Below are positions 48,008-58,803 of a DNA stretch of 64,000 nt, piece by piece (positions within the stretch are counted from its first letter, which is position 1; each line of letters opens with the position of its first letter). This stretch comes from Iris pallida. Its lineage: Eukaryota; Streptophyta; Magnoliopsida; Asparagales; Iridaceae. The notes beneath the pieces are model-generated. The model searched no databases and was not told the DNA's origin. It saw only the letters and a list, made by a program, of their open reading frames with translations. Made by a program: the position numbers and the translations under genes. Location: positions 35,966,831 through 36,030,830 of the forward strand of contig JANAVB010029819.1 of NCBI GenBank assembly GCA_029216955.1. The letters are read 5' to 3'.

Positions 48008-48145
48008 CATGCGGGTGAATCTGCCAGCCGCATAAAGAAAGTCTATGCGGCCAGATCATCCAGCCGCAGAAAGAAATCTCATGCGGCTAAGACTCCCAGC
48101 CGCATGAAGAACGCCTATGCGGCTACGTCTGCCAGCCGCATGAAG
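48008..48145 (+). repeat. 36-bp hairpin array inside Tat-B gag
   Basis: AGCCGCAT (or AGCCGCAG) at 48026, 48062, 48098 and 48134, and ATGCGGCC/T at 48045, 48081 and 48117: an exact 36-bp period. Each unit is AGCCGCAT, 11 nt, ATGCGGCT, 9 nt, giving an 8-bp stem. It encodes 12-residue repeats SR(I/M/R)KK-(Y/H)AA-(S/T). This is the cleanest copy of the array. Confidence 0.9.
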
Positions 48146-48690
48146 ATTGTTGATGATAGCCGCATAACACCTACCCCGCGCAGCTCTGTCTTCGACCGCC
48201 TATCTTATGGTCCTGATCTCCTGTGCTCCCAAGAAGATATGTCTGACTCTCTCCAGCATCACATAGACTCTTTCTACTATGTGGCATTACGCACTAGAGC
48301 GAAGAAGTCTAGGACAGCGCGAGCTGGGCATGCTCGGTCCGCTGATCCTGTCTCTGACCATCCGAGCATCCCACATACCGTTATACGGGCCTCAGATGGG
48401 AGGTTGTACCGAACCACTCGAGTCCAGCCCCCGACGGGAAACAGACAGAGAGGTTCGCAAAAGTCTCCCAAAATCCAGGAAGCAAACATGGTCGATCCAG
48501 ACCCGTCTGACTTGCGTGAGGCTATCCTCCACAAACGCAAGGAAAGAGAAGACACATCGGGGTGCAAAGAGTCCTCCCACGGACGCTACTGCACCCAAGT
48601 CATCGTCAACCGCTGCTGCAATAACGCGACGGTACGAGAAGACCGGCAGTCCGTCTTTCAAAGACTGCAACAGCCGTCTTCAGAAGACGA

Positions 48691-48777
48691 GGGAGAGGGA
48701 AGAAGACAAATGTTCCCAGCAACTCTGCTCAGAAAGTCCCCACCGATGGGAGAGGGAAGAAGACAAATGTTCCCAGC
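48691..48777 (+). repeat. 30-bp duplication that breaks Tat-B gag
   Basis: The segment starting GGGAGAGGGAAGAAGACAAA occurs at 48691-48720 and again at 48748-48777. Tat-C has the second copy only. The extra copy replaced gag codons and coincides with loss of frame. Confidence 0.85.
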
Positions 48778-50125
48778 CTGAAAGTTTCAACCACTTTGAC
48801 CAAAAGACTGTCGTCTAAGCGGGTGCCCACCACCGAAGTTTTTTAAGGCACCCGTTCTAAGACAAAATCTGCTACAGTGGGAGATTCGTCATCCACAATA
48901 CTAGGGATTGCTGAGACTGGGGGTAGCACTCCTCCGACCCTCAATGATAATTCGATGTTCCAAGAAGACGAGTCAGGGGAGACAACTCTCCCATTAGATG
49001 CAGCAAACCCCGACGTCCTCGAGGACGTCCATAACTCCCAAGACAAGGCAAACTCGGAGAATGGGGGTACTGTTCCTTCTTATTCCGAACCAGAGGAGAA
49101 CATTCCTACATATCCAGATGACTTCTCGCTACAGGGGTATGACTCGGAGGGCGCTTCCTCCACCGCTCCGTCTATCTCTCCTCATGTAAAGATGGTGTTC
49201 ATAACAGACAACAGCCAAGGTGGTTCCAGTGATCGCCAATGCATCGACACTCTCGAAGCCATATTGCTTGTCTTGGTCAAGTCTGTGGACGAGATCAAAG
49301 CGACCCTTCCAACTCTGCAAGGAGGGACGCCTGGCCAAACAAGTGTAGGTCCCACGGTCAATACGGACTCGAATTCAACGGCACCAAATACGGGCAACAA
49401 TCCTCCTGAAGTGACGGCCCCCACCGCCGTGGATGAGGCCCAAGAAGTAAGAAGAGAGGTCCAGGAGCTCCGAGCCATGTTTCACGCTCGAGAAAACTCT
49501 CAAGACCTCAGAATACGGCAACCGTACCCTGCTGCCTGGAGGGATGTTCCATTCCCGCCAAGATATAAGCTATTTAATATCAATCCTTATGATAGCAAGA
49601 CCTCAGCAAGTCGGTACATCACTTACTTCGAGGTCACCACCGACCATCTGCCCTATGACGATGCCATTCTTACACGATTATTCATCGGGGCATTGGAAGG
49701 GGTCGCCTTCGACTGGTACCATAACCTGCCAGACAACTGCATCCACACCTTCGCCGGCTTCAAGCGCATGTTTTTGGAGAGATTCTACGAAGTAGGGCAG
49801 GACATCACAATGTCCACCCTTATGGACGTCGTCCAAGGGGAGAAAGAACTTACAAGGAACTATATCGAACGGTTTTGCCAAACGGCAATGAAGCTGCCAT
49901 CTGGAAATCCGGATTTCTCTTTGATTGAAATTTGCCAAAAGAGATTGCTCCCAACAATCAGTCTCTGGATGGGCAAAAGTCAATTCAAGGACTGGAAGAT
50001 GTTCATCATCAGTGCCACAAGCGTCGAAGAACGATTGAAGAAGGCTCACCAATTGGGATTGTATACCTCGGACGGAGAGAACAAGGGCAAGCGTCCTAAT
50101 ACCAACAACGACAATGGGGGTAGCC

Positions 50126-50130
50126 CCTCC
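50126..50130. repeat. Target-site duplication of Tat-C (left CCTCC)
   Basis: CCTCC at 50126-50130 and 63323-63327, directly flanking TGTTTGCC and TTCTACA. Removing Tat-C and one CCTCC joins the Tat-B gag frame (GGSPS then NNQDSRG). Confidence 0.95.
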
Positions 50131-51453
50131 TGTTTGCCATTGATTGTAAAAGTACAGAACAGTTTTATGGGAGGACTGAACTTAGACTCACAATACAAAC
50201 TCGTTTGTACAAAGAAAGCCTAGGGACGAAAGCCTAGGTACAGCAGACTAAGTACAATTATTTATTTTAGATTCTGGAAGGTGACGATAGAGGCTCGGAA
50301 AGGCGACGGCAGCCCTGCCTTACTCCTTGGACGATCGGTATGCAGCCTTGGCTCCAGAAGATTTGCTCGGCGTTGAAGAAATGCTCTCTTTGATCCCTTT
50401 CTGCTTTTTCTACCAAGTCTTCTGATCTCGAAAAGGGGCCTCTCTGGTCACACTCTCTCCGTTGTGTATATTGCCAGGGAATGTATATATTATAAGGGAA
50501 TGGCACCTTGTTATTTATAGGAATGGGGTGTGACCATTAGGGTTGCCAATGATTGCTTCCTGGGGATGGCGGCGGCCTGTGGATTGGTCAATCTAGGCCA
50601 TTCATTTTGATTGTGATAAATCTGGACCATTGAGTGTAGATTAAACCAAATCTCATCAGCAATTAATGCTGATTGGAATAAATCTTCCTCATAATGATCT
50701 TCTGATGTCTGCGAATAAATTTGATTTATTCTCCTGCCACGTGTACCAGATTATTAGGATTTGACCCAATCTTTGATTACAATAAATCTGAGAAATTGAT
50801 CGACTTAGGACACGTGTCCTAGAAGCCACTGGGGGGATCTGAACCGCATGAAGATTGAGCCGCATAAGATTTGGGCCGTATTTGGTTTTGGGCCACGTGT
50901 TAGGGCTGCCTGGGTAGTGGTCCTCCCTCGAACCTTTGAACCGCATGGAGGTGATCATTACGAGCCGCATAGGGATACATCCGCCTGAGCCGCATGGAAA
51001 TGGTCCGCTTGAGCCGCATGGGAAGGCCTCCGTTTGAGCCGCATGAGACTGTTTCGGCCTGAGCCGCATAGGACGGCTTCATTCTGAACTGCATGAGAAG
51101 TCTTTGCTCGAGTCGCATACGAACGCCCACGTGGCAAGGCCATGTGGCATTTTTATGGATCTCGGGGGATTGTGTCAGAGATCTCTTTCTCTTCCCTAGG
51201 GGTCTGTCATTATGACAGAGTCATAATTGCCTCTCTTGTGTCAGGGCTGTCACCATTTTCATAGTTGTCAGCCGTCAAAGTAATTAATGCAGTATAGGTC
51301 GGAGGGGAACACTTTTAGGCTACGTGTTTTCTGAGCCGCATGGGATGTCTTGGGCCGCATAGTCCCTTATGCCGCATGACTCTCTGAGCCGCATGGGCTT
51401 TCTGAGCCGCATGAGATTTCCTAGTCGCATGGATCATTTTCTATGCTTCTACA
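50131..51453 (-). repeat. 3' LTR of Tat-C (left)
   Basis: 1323 bp, bounded by the TSD on the left and the PPT on the right. TATA box at 50512-50519 (minus). U3 with GCCGCAT motifs (reverse of ATGCGGC) at about 50840-51435 and CACGTG near 50748, 50813, 50893 and 51128. Confidence 0.93.
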
Positions 51454-51473
51454 AGACCCCCTTCAAAGTTTTC
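51454..51473 (-). other. Polypurine tract of Tat-C
   Basis: Minus strand GAAAACTTTGAAGGGGGTCT, identical to Tat-I. Confidence 0.87.
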
Positions 51474-51750
51474 AATTTGCAAAATTGAAATACTTTGAAT
51501 AAGAAGCATGGCCGTATATTCTTCTTGGCCGCATAGATGTCTTGGCCGCATAGATTTGTTTCAGCCGTATGAACTTTTGAGCCACAGAGTTATTTCAGCC
51601 GCATGGTTCCTTGCCACGTTATTATGTCATGCATGCAAACCTTTTTGGGATAGGATCCCAAGAGTTTCTGATCTTTAATTAGCTAGTATGTATCGATAGC
51701 CGAAGAGTCGACTACTTTGTACGAGGCGTCGGTCTTGGTCCTCCTTTCTC
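51474..51750. other. Antisense promoter region of Tat-C
   Basis: Non-coding. Five or six GGCCGCAT/AGCCGTAT motifs at 51510-51610, a stretch shared with Tat-I (GCCGAAGAGTC near 51700), then the TATA box. Confidence 0.6.
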
Positions 51751-51759
51751 TATAAATAG
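51751..51759 (+). promoter_or_regulatory. TATA box of the Tat-C antisense gene
   Basis: TATAAATAG, 93 bp before the ATG at 51844; the same spacing as in Tat-I (97 bp). Confidence 0.78.
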
Positions 51760-51843
51760 AAGGGTATTTAGAGGCATTTCTCTCTTAGACTCTTCCTGAT
51801 TAAGATTTCTGTCTTGCTTTCTTCTTCTGACTGAGAGACAACG

Positions 51844-52443
51844 ATGGCACCTAGGGCTTCCAAGGCAGTAAAGAAGGCTGTGGCGAAGAGTAGGAAGTCG
51901 GCTTCGTCTTCAACTGCCGTACCCCCCGTTCGTCTTGACGTTCATGTTGTCGGCGAAGGTAAGGACTGTGTGGAAGATTGGGTGCTCTGAAACCCTAATA
52001 GATGCTGCTCTGCTGTATTGCTTCGTGCATAATCATTTTGATGCGAGCTTTTCAAATTACATGGTCCGTATACACGTCCCATGAGCCGCATGGAATATAT
52101 TCCATGCCCGAGCCGCATAAGAGTTGTCTTTAAATGGGCCGCATGAACACCTCTGAATATCTTTTGACTGTTTTCATCATTCATCATCACTTTTTTTTGT
52201 CTTTTGGTTCTTGTAGTGTCTCCACCAAATGCTGAGATTGCAGTGGCAGAGGAGCCGCCGCTCCGTGGCATCAATCAGGGGCCTCCCTCTGTTAAGGAGG
52301 AGGCGATGAAAGAAGAATCGGCGCCTGAGAGGGACGACATCCTCCCCACTATCGAGGCTGCTGAGGGTGGCAGCGCTGAAAATTCTGATTCTCCCATTCT
52401 GGACGAGGATCTTCCTCAATTGCATCCTTCATATGTAAGGTAG
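51844..52443 (+). CDS. Small spliced antisense gene of Tat-C (about 113 aa), unknown function
   Basis: Two exons: 51844-51958 and 52217-52443, intron 51959-52216 with a GAAG/GTAAGG donor and TTCTTGTAG acceptor, phase 1. The ATG choice rests on homology with Tat-I exon 1 (MAP-(R/K)-(A/S)-SK-V then Lys/Arg/Ser-rich). The protein has a basic N-terminus and an acidic Glu/Asp-rich C-terminus (SPPNAEIAVAEEPP, ending LPQLHPSYVR). No domain recognised and no PMD. No stop or frameshift breaks it, unlike every sense gene here. A likely poly(A) region follows at about 52590-52620 (GAATGAATAGAATA). Transcribed opposite to gag-pol. Not experimentally supported. Confidence 0.6.
51959..52216 (+). other. Intron of the Tat-C antisense gene, with GCCGCAT motifs
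   Basis: GT-AG intron of 258 nt at the same phase and place as intron 1 of the Tat-I gene. Holds GAGCCGCAT at about 52083, 52111 and GGGCCGCAT near 52137. Confidence 0.68.
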
Positions 52444-52720
52444 TTGAAGGAGTTGTATACGCACTTCTGTAACTAGGGTTTTGAGGTTTCTCGTAAATGT
52501 CTATCTCTAGTCTTTGCTTTGTTTTGCCTTTCTTCTTGTCTGCATGAAGAACTTTCCTGTAACCGCGTGGATGTAACCGATTTCTGAATGAATAGAATAT
52601 ATTTGCTTCACTCTTTTGCTGTATAATAATTATTTTATTGGGACATTTTGCATGGACCCATTGCCCCTAACGTACCCTGGTTTTGGATATGGGCAACAAG
52701 TTAACGGGAACGAACATACT
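52444..52720. other. 3' flank of the Tat-C antisense gene
   Basis: Looks like a 3' UTR (T-rich, GAATGAATAGAATA) then non-coding sequence leading into the repeats. No ORF. Confidence 0.45.
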
Positions 52721-52724
52721 TACT

Positions 52725-52930
52725 CAGAGGTACTAAGGACATGGTGAGTATGAGAGTTTCTTCTACGGAGCCTTCCCACTCAGAGGTAATGAGGACATGG
52801 CAGGAGTGTGCTCAATGAAGAGGGGGTACATAGAACGACTCAGAGGTAATGAGGACATGGAAGTTCTATGTAGGGGGTGATTTGTTTTTGGTGGAAGTGA
52901 AATGACTCAGAGGTAATGAGGACATGGCCA
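52725..52930. repeat. CTCAGAGGTAATGAGGACAT repeats (Tat-C)
   Basis: Four copies, the first diverged (near 52733, 52788, 52840, 52904), reverse complement of the 17020-17440 family in Tat-I. Confidence 0.88.
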
Positions 52931-53019
52931 TTTTAGAAATTTGTGGATCACTTACCCTTTTTGTGCACTGGAAGTGCGGGTATTGGATCATGAGGGAGGA
53001 TCTCTTCCAGGAAGAAAGT

Positions 53020-53391
53020 TCAGAGGTATGATCATACATGACTTACTATCTGAAAGAGTGACCGGGATGTGAGTTCAGAGGCACCAGCGGGTACATGACT
53101 CGATATTTGTGAAAATGTGAGTTCAGTGGCACCAGTGGGCACATGACTCGATAATCTGGGATGTTGTGGATGTGAGTTCAGCGGCACGAGAGGGTACATG
53201 ACTCGGGAATCTAGAGAATGGTGAGTGTGAGTTCAGCGGTACCAACTGGTACGTGACTCAATGATCTGAGAAAATTGTAAGGGTGAGTTTAGCGGTACCA
53301 GCGGACACATGACTCAATGATCTGGGAAAATTGTAAGGGTGAGTTCAGCGGTACCAGCGGGCACATGACTCAATGATCTGGAGAATGTCGT
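53020..53391. repeat. Tandem repeats downstream of Tat-C pol
   Basis: About seven units on GTGAGTTCAGCGGTACCAGC and ACATGACTCAATGATCTGG, period about 55 bp; reverse complement of 16337-16903 in Tat-I, with fewer units. Confidence 0.9.
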
Positions 53392-54540
53392 TTAGACATA
53401 ATATTTCTTCAGGAACTTGCCGTTGACGGAAAACATGAGCAAATCCCTATTCTGTTTTGCGAGGCGGTAGGCCCCGTTGGAGAATACGGCCTCAATAACA
53501 AATAGGCCTTCCTATTTTGGCTGGAATTTGTCGGTGGTCTTGTGAGTCATGACCATCGGTCTTCGAACTGCCAAAACAAGATCGCCCACCTGGAATGTTC
53601 TGATCTTGACCTTTTTGTTGAAGGCTCCGGAGATGCGTGCCTGGTATAGTTCGATCCTTTGCTGAGCTAGGAGGCATTTTTCATCTAAGGCCTCCAACTC
53701 TTGTAGTCGTCGTCGGTAGTTATCATCCGTCGTCAATTGATAAGTGAGGGCTATGCAGAGTTAGGGTATTTGAGTCTCTAATGGGAGAACTTCCTCACTC
53801 CCGTACACCAGGGAGAATGGTGTGTTTTCGGTAGCTGTTCGGACTGTAGTACGGTACGCCCATAAACATTTACGGAGCTTCTCGTTTCAGTCGCATTTAT
53901 TGGAAGAGACAAATTTCTTAAGGATTTTGATGATAGTTTTGTTGAATGCCTCTGCCAACCCGTTTGCTGCTGTGTTGTATGGTGTCGAAGCAAAATTCTG
54001 GATGCGGTGCTTATTACAGAACCGGTAGAAGACGTGGCTTGCAAACTGCGGACCATTATCGTGGATGATCCTTCGGGGCAGTCCAAAGCGATAGATGACG
54101 TGATGCTTGAGGAAGCTGATCACGTTCGAAGTTTTGACTTCTGCAAGTGGAACAGCTTCTGCCCATTTGGAGAAGTAATCCGTGATCGTAAGTATGAAGC
54201 GATGTCCACGGGAGAAAGGTGGAGTAATTGGACCAATGTTATCCATTCCCCATGCTTCGAAGGGCCAGGATGCCACTGTCGGATGTAGAAATTCGGATGG
54301 CTCGTGAACGAAATCCGCGTGGACTTGGCAGGCTTTGCACCTTTTTGCATACTCTATCGCATCCGCTACCATCGTGGGCCAGTAGGAGCCCATTCGGCGA
54401 AGACGGTCTTACAATTTAGGAACAGGCTGATGGGCCCCGCAGATACCGTCATGTGCTTCTCGTACGGCTTCTTTGGCTTCTGCGTTTGACAGACACCGAA
54501 GCAATAATCCACCGTAGGATTGCCGATACAGCATTTTCGT
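53392..54540 (-). pseudogene. Tat-C integrase
   Basis: HHCC (AHDGICGAHQ...CKACQVHAD), catalytic segments GMDNIGPI, IIHDNGPQFAS and NGLAEAFNKT, and the C-terminal VGDLVLAVRRP then K*EGLFVIEAVF. Stops near 54409, 53887 and 53752, plus 53512-53514, the last at the same codon as in Tat-I. Ends with TAA at 53392-53394. Confidence 0.9.
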
Positions 54541-54759
54541 CTCTGTATCGTAGAAGAATCTAAGGAAATGCCGTCTAATGGAGGTGGCATCCTTTGGGTT
54601 ATTGGGGAGGATGTCGTAGACGACGAAGTCGATGAATGGTTGTCTCCAATCTGGGGCATCATCAATCGCCTGAGCGGAATAACTTGCCACGAATTGAATA
54701 TTGTTCTTGGGGCAGACCAGCTCGTGGCCTATCACGTCTAACGATTGATGGGCATGATT

Positions 54760-55160
54760 CGACACTGCTAGGGAAGCGGCCAGGCCTGCTAAGGCATCGG
54801 CTTCGATATTTCGGAGTCTGGGGACGTGTTCGATGAAGAACCCCTCGAACGACGAGATGATGTCGATCGCTATTTGGTGATAGGGGATCATGTCTTCGTG
54901 GCGAACTTCGTATGAGCCCCAGATTTGATTGACGATTAATTGAGAATTGTCGTATGCTTCGAGATATTCTACCCCCAGCTCCCTTGCAAGTTGGAGGCCA
55001 ATGACCAGAGCGTTGTACTCGGCCATATTGTTAGAGCAGGGTTCCGTGAGGGAGTAAGTGCGGTTAATCCCCAATCCGGAAGGAGAAACCAGCACCATCC
55101 CGACTCCGACAATGATGTTGCCCTTGGGTCCTGTTCTTGAAGCACCGTCGAAGAACATCC
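54760..55160 (-). pseudogene. Tat-C archaeal-type RNase H (aRH)
   Basis: MFFDGASRTGPKGN, NMAEYNALVIGLQLA and RNIEADALAGLAA, uninterrupted within a long open frame (54409-55407). Same order as Tat-I. The whole domain could still fold, but lies between in-frame stops. Confidence 0.88.
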
Positions 55161-55174
55161 GCCATATGTTATCA

Positions 55175-57972
55175 TGAGAGGCTGAATTCGAGTCGGCAAC
55201 CTCATCTGGGATTTCTTCATATATCCTGGACGACTCTGAGCCCGGGTGGGCTGCCAAAAAGTATGCCAGGGCTTGACCCTTGACAGCCTTTTGTGGGATG
55301 AAGATCATATGATAAGGAGACAGCAGTATTGCCCATGTAGCGAGGCGAGAGCTGAGTGCCCCAGGTTTAGTCATGAGGACCCTGAGAGGGTTGACTCGTG
55401 AGATCACATGTATTGTTTATCCAGTGACATAGTGCCGCATCTTCTGAATGGCGAACACAAGGGCGAGGCATTCCTTCTCCACAGTGGTGTATCGGTGCTC
55501 TGGCCCAATCATCATTCGACTGAGGTAATATATGGCTTGCTCATGGACTGCATCGTTGTTTTGTGCCAGCAGAGCTCCGAGGGAATGCTCCATTGCTCGT
55601 ACGTAGAGCAGGAATAGTTTTCCAGCAATCGGAGCCACCAGGACTGGAGGATTTGACAAATATTCTTTGATGCTGTCAAAGGCACGCTGGCATTCTTTAT
55701 CCCACACGAACGAGACACCTTTCTTCATGAGGTGGGTGAATGGTCGACATCGCCCGGAGAGGTTAGAGATGAATCTTCTGATGTAAGCTAGCCTTCCTTG
55801 AAGGCCTCTGAGTTCGCAGAGATTTTTCGAGGGACCCATCTCCATAATTGCCTTCGTCTTCTCAGGGTCTACATGAATACCCTGGGTGGGGATGATGAAA
55901 CCTAAGAACTTTCCGTTGGATATGCCCAAGAAAGATTTTGTAGGGTTCATTTTCAAATTGTGCGCTCGCATCAGATCGAATACCGTCCTCAGATCCTGTA
56001 GATGGTCTTCCTTGCGGCGACTCTTGACGACGATGTCATCAACATAGCATTCCACCGTCTTGCGCAAGTGTTCTCTGAAGATGATACTCATGGCTCGTTG
56101 ATATGTGGTGCCAGCATTCTTTAAACCGAAAGGCATGACTTTGTAACAGTATATGCCAATTGGTGTTCAAAATGATGTATACTTTTCGTCGTCAGAAGAT
56201 ATCTTGATTTGGTTGTACCCCGAGAATCCATCCATAAATGACATGCGTTCGAAGATGCAGGTGTTGTCAATTATGATGTCTCTGATAGGGAGGGAGAATT
56301 CATCTTTGGGATACGCCTCGTTCAGATTACGAAAGTCGATGCAGATTCGGATCTTCCCGCTCTTCTTGAGGACCGGTACTATATTGGCGACCCAGTCGGG
56401 ATGTTGCTCTTCACGTATGAAGCCGCTGGCTATCAGTTTGTTGACTTTGGCTTCGATCGCATCCATGATGCCTGGGCGGAAGTGTCGTTGTTATTGCTTG
56501 ACTAGCTTTGCGTCTGGCCAAATGTTGAGCTTGTGAAGAGCAATATCGGGTTTTAACCCCGGCATGTCTTCATAGCTCCATGCGAACACATCAATGTACT
56601 CTTTGACAAGTTCCAGCATTGATTCTCGCTCCTTGTCTGTTAAGCTTTTACTGACGAAGATTAGTTTTGGGGAAGATTCGCTGCCGAGGTCGACCTGGAT
56701 AACCTCATCTTCAGTAGGAGGGTCCCTCAGTTCGAACCGCTTTTCCCATTGCGCATCCAACTGCTGGGCCCACGGCTCTAGCTCAAGGATTTCGGGGATA
56801 TCTTTATCTTCTTCATAAGCGTCGGCGAATGCCATATTGACTGACAAGACTTGTCTGAATACATCTCCGATACTGGTATCAGAGTCAGAAGTTGGTGACC
56901 CGGTCGAATGTGAATGCCAATCACATTCTTCATCTGAACTTTCAGGGGTCGTCGTGGGTGTTACATACCCTAATCCACATCGAGTCTTGCTATAGTAGTC
57001 CCGTGGTTTGCCTGCCGGGATCGGTGGCTTTAAAGGTAATCGTCGCCCCGTGCCGTAGTTCAAGCCTGGCATAGTCTCCAGATCATACCCTTGTTTCTGC
57101 ATGAGATATTTAGATTGGGGGCTATAAAGGTATAGAGGCAGTCTTCCGGCATCTGATCCAGGGTCGACTTCTTCTATGGTGAAGGGATGAGGATCGTCCT
57201 TCCGGCCGAAGATGATTGGGTGGTCCCCTCCCTCGATTATGCGGTAAGCGTCTTCTGCTGGAGTAAGCTGGATTGCGATGTGCACATTTGTTACCTGCGT
57301 GTGGAGGTGAGTGCCTATACCGTGTTCCATAGCATACATCGTACAGAGCTTGTTAAGCTCGAGGTAGTTCAAAGATAGCCCTATATTGATGAAGTAAGGT
57401 ATCTTTTCTAGGAGGATTACATCATCTGCGGAGGGAACATCTGTATGGGCAGCCACATACTTGGCTAGCTCCGGTTCCTCTTCAGCTACCTCCTGTATAA
57501 ACGAAGACTGAGAGGACGACCTGGGCAGCTTGATTGTTAGCGGTTCAGAGCGTGGAGTTGTTGGCAAACTAGCGACCCCCAGCTTGGCACCTGATGATGG
57601 GCGGGGCGTGGTTGGTTCGCTAGAAGTTCCAGGCCTTGTATCGGGGTGACGACCCTTCTTGGAAAGGCATATCGTCATTGTCTTGTCGGAGGGATTGAGC
57701 TTCTCCGTTTGAGGCTGGCCGGCTCTCGGCAGCCTAATTGTCAACGGCTCCGTTGTGGGTCTTGGCACTTGGCCAGACCTTGGCAGCCGTATTATCATAT
57801 GCTCTTCTTGCGCCGAGAGGCTGATTGCGTCCTTACGCAGATTGGCGGTAAGGGGTGCTGACTTGCCAAGTTTGCGAGCTTGGAGGTGGATCGTCAGAGG
57901 CTCTTCTGATCCCGTGGTTGTCTCGGTACCAGCTTGTATATCTCCTTCACCAAGATGCTTCTTCAACTTTTC
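55175..57972 (-). pseudogene. Tat-C pol: linker, reverse transcriptase, RNase H
   Basis: Linker with LTIRLPR/LTIKLPR repeats (57500-57940), then Tat region, RT (MDGFSGYNQIKI; VMPFGLKNAGTTYQR) with an intact YVDD at 56035-56046, and RT-linked RNase H (LLYVRAMEHSLGALL). One frame with stops at 56491, 56167 and 55417. Same frame as protease and integrase, so the ancestral polyprotein was a single frame. Confidence 0.92.
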
Positions 57973-58803
57973 TTATAGACAGGAGTCTGAGTAGTAGGAT
58001 TCGACCCCTTTGAAGGGATCAATATCAGCAAATTCCGTCCTCACGAAGCCGTATTTGTCGACATATTTGAAGCATTGGTGCAGCGTGGAAGGCACGATCA
58101 TATAATCGTGTATCCATGGACGTCCCAAGAGGATGTTGTAAGAAGTGTCTGCATCTATGACGTAGCAGGTGACTTTGGATTGGAGGTCGCCAATTTGACA
58201 CTTCAGACGAATCTTCCCAATTGGGTAGCTCCTGCCCGAATTAAAACCGTTGATGGCGGTGCATGTAGGCGTCAGGCGATGCATTGGGATGCGAAGATGA
58301 TGTAGCAGACCCTTCGGGATAATGCTTATGGAAGAGCCAGGATCAATGTGCATCCGATCCACCTTTACGTCGCCGATGTATCCAGTGTAGTATAGCAGGC
58401 GATCGTGCAGGTTGGTTTTGATGAGCATGTCCTGCGGAGTGAAGACGATGTTGGGCATTGCTCTCGTACAGGCGCTGTCTTGGAGATCTGCAGGCGGGAT
58501 CTCTCCTGAGAGGTTGACCTGAGCGAGGTACGCGTCGGCATTTTGGAGTGCATCGCTCAAAGCTGCACGAACATCCTTGGAGAGTCTTAGAAGCTCGTAT
58601 AATGACAACTTGGCCGGTGTGTTGGCCAATTGTGCTAAGATGTCGAAGTTGTAGGGCTTCTCCAGTCCTTGGGATGCCTCTTTTCGGAGGGATTTGTCAA
58701 AGCGAGCCTCCCTCGGCCTAGGCTTGTCGGTCGTCGGAGACTGAGCCGGTCCTGGAGCGTCGGTTGTAGCGGGCTGATGATCTTCTGCCGGGTTGTCAGC
58801 CAC
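57973..58803 (-). pseudogene. Tat-C protease region
   Basis: Segment before and including the aspartic protease: RMHIDPGSSISIIPKG near 58332-58345, then YNILLGRPWIHDY, ending SYYSDSC-Leu-stop at 57973. Continuous with pol in the same frame. It joins gag only after a frameshift near 58810-58900. Confidence 0.87.

Larger units (their letters stand above)
47564..50130 (+). pseudogene. Tat-B gag, part 1 (interrupted by Tat-C)
   Basis: ATG 47564 in the LTR end (MANTMATLLETNFSKAEEL), collinear with Tat-I gag. The hairpin array is at 48008-48145. The frame is lost near 48690-48780, where a 30-bp segment is duplicated, ending in TGA. It resumes near 48840 in another frame and runs open through the Retrotrans_gag core (GVAFDWYHNLPDNCIH) to NDNGGSPS at 50130. 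Tat-C is inserted here; the same reading frame continues at 63323 (SNNQDSRGKQ). Confidence 0.9.

Noticed and set aside
48008..48145. CRISPR-like array (36-bp period with palindromic 8-mers)
   Set aside because: It is inside a plant retrotransposon gag frame, the 'spacers' are short and similar, and the sister copies keep the protein repeat. Not a CRISPR.
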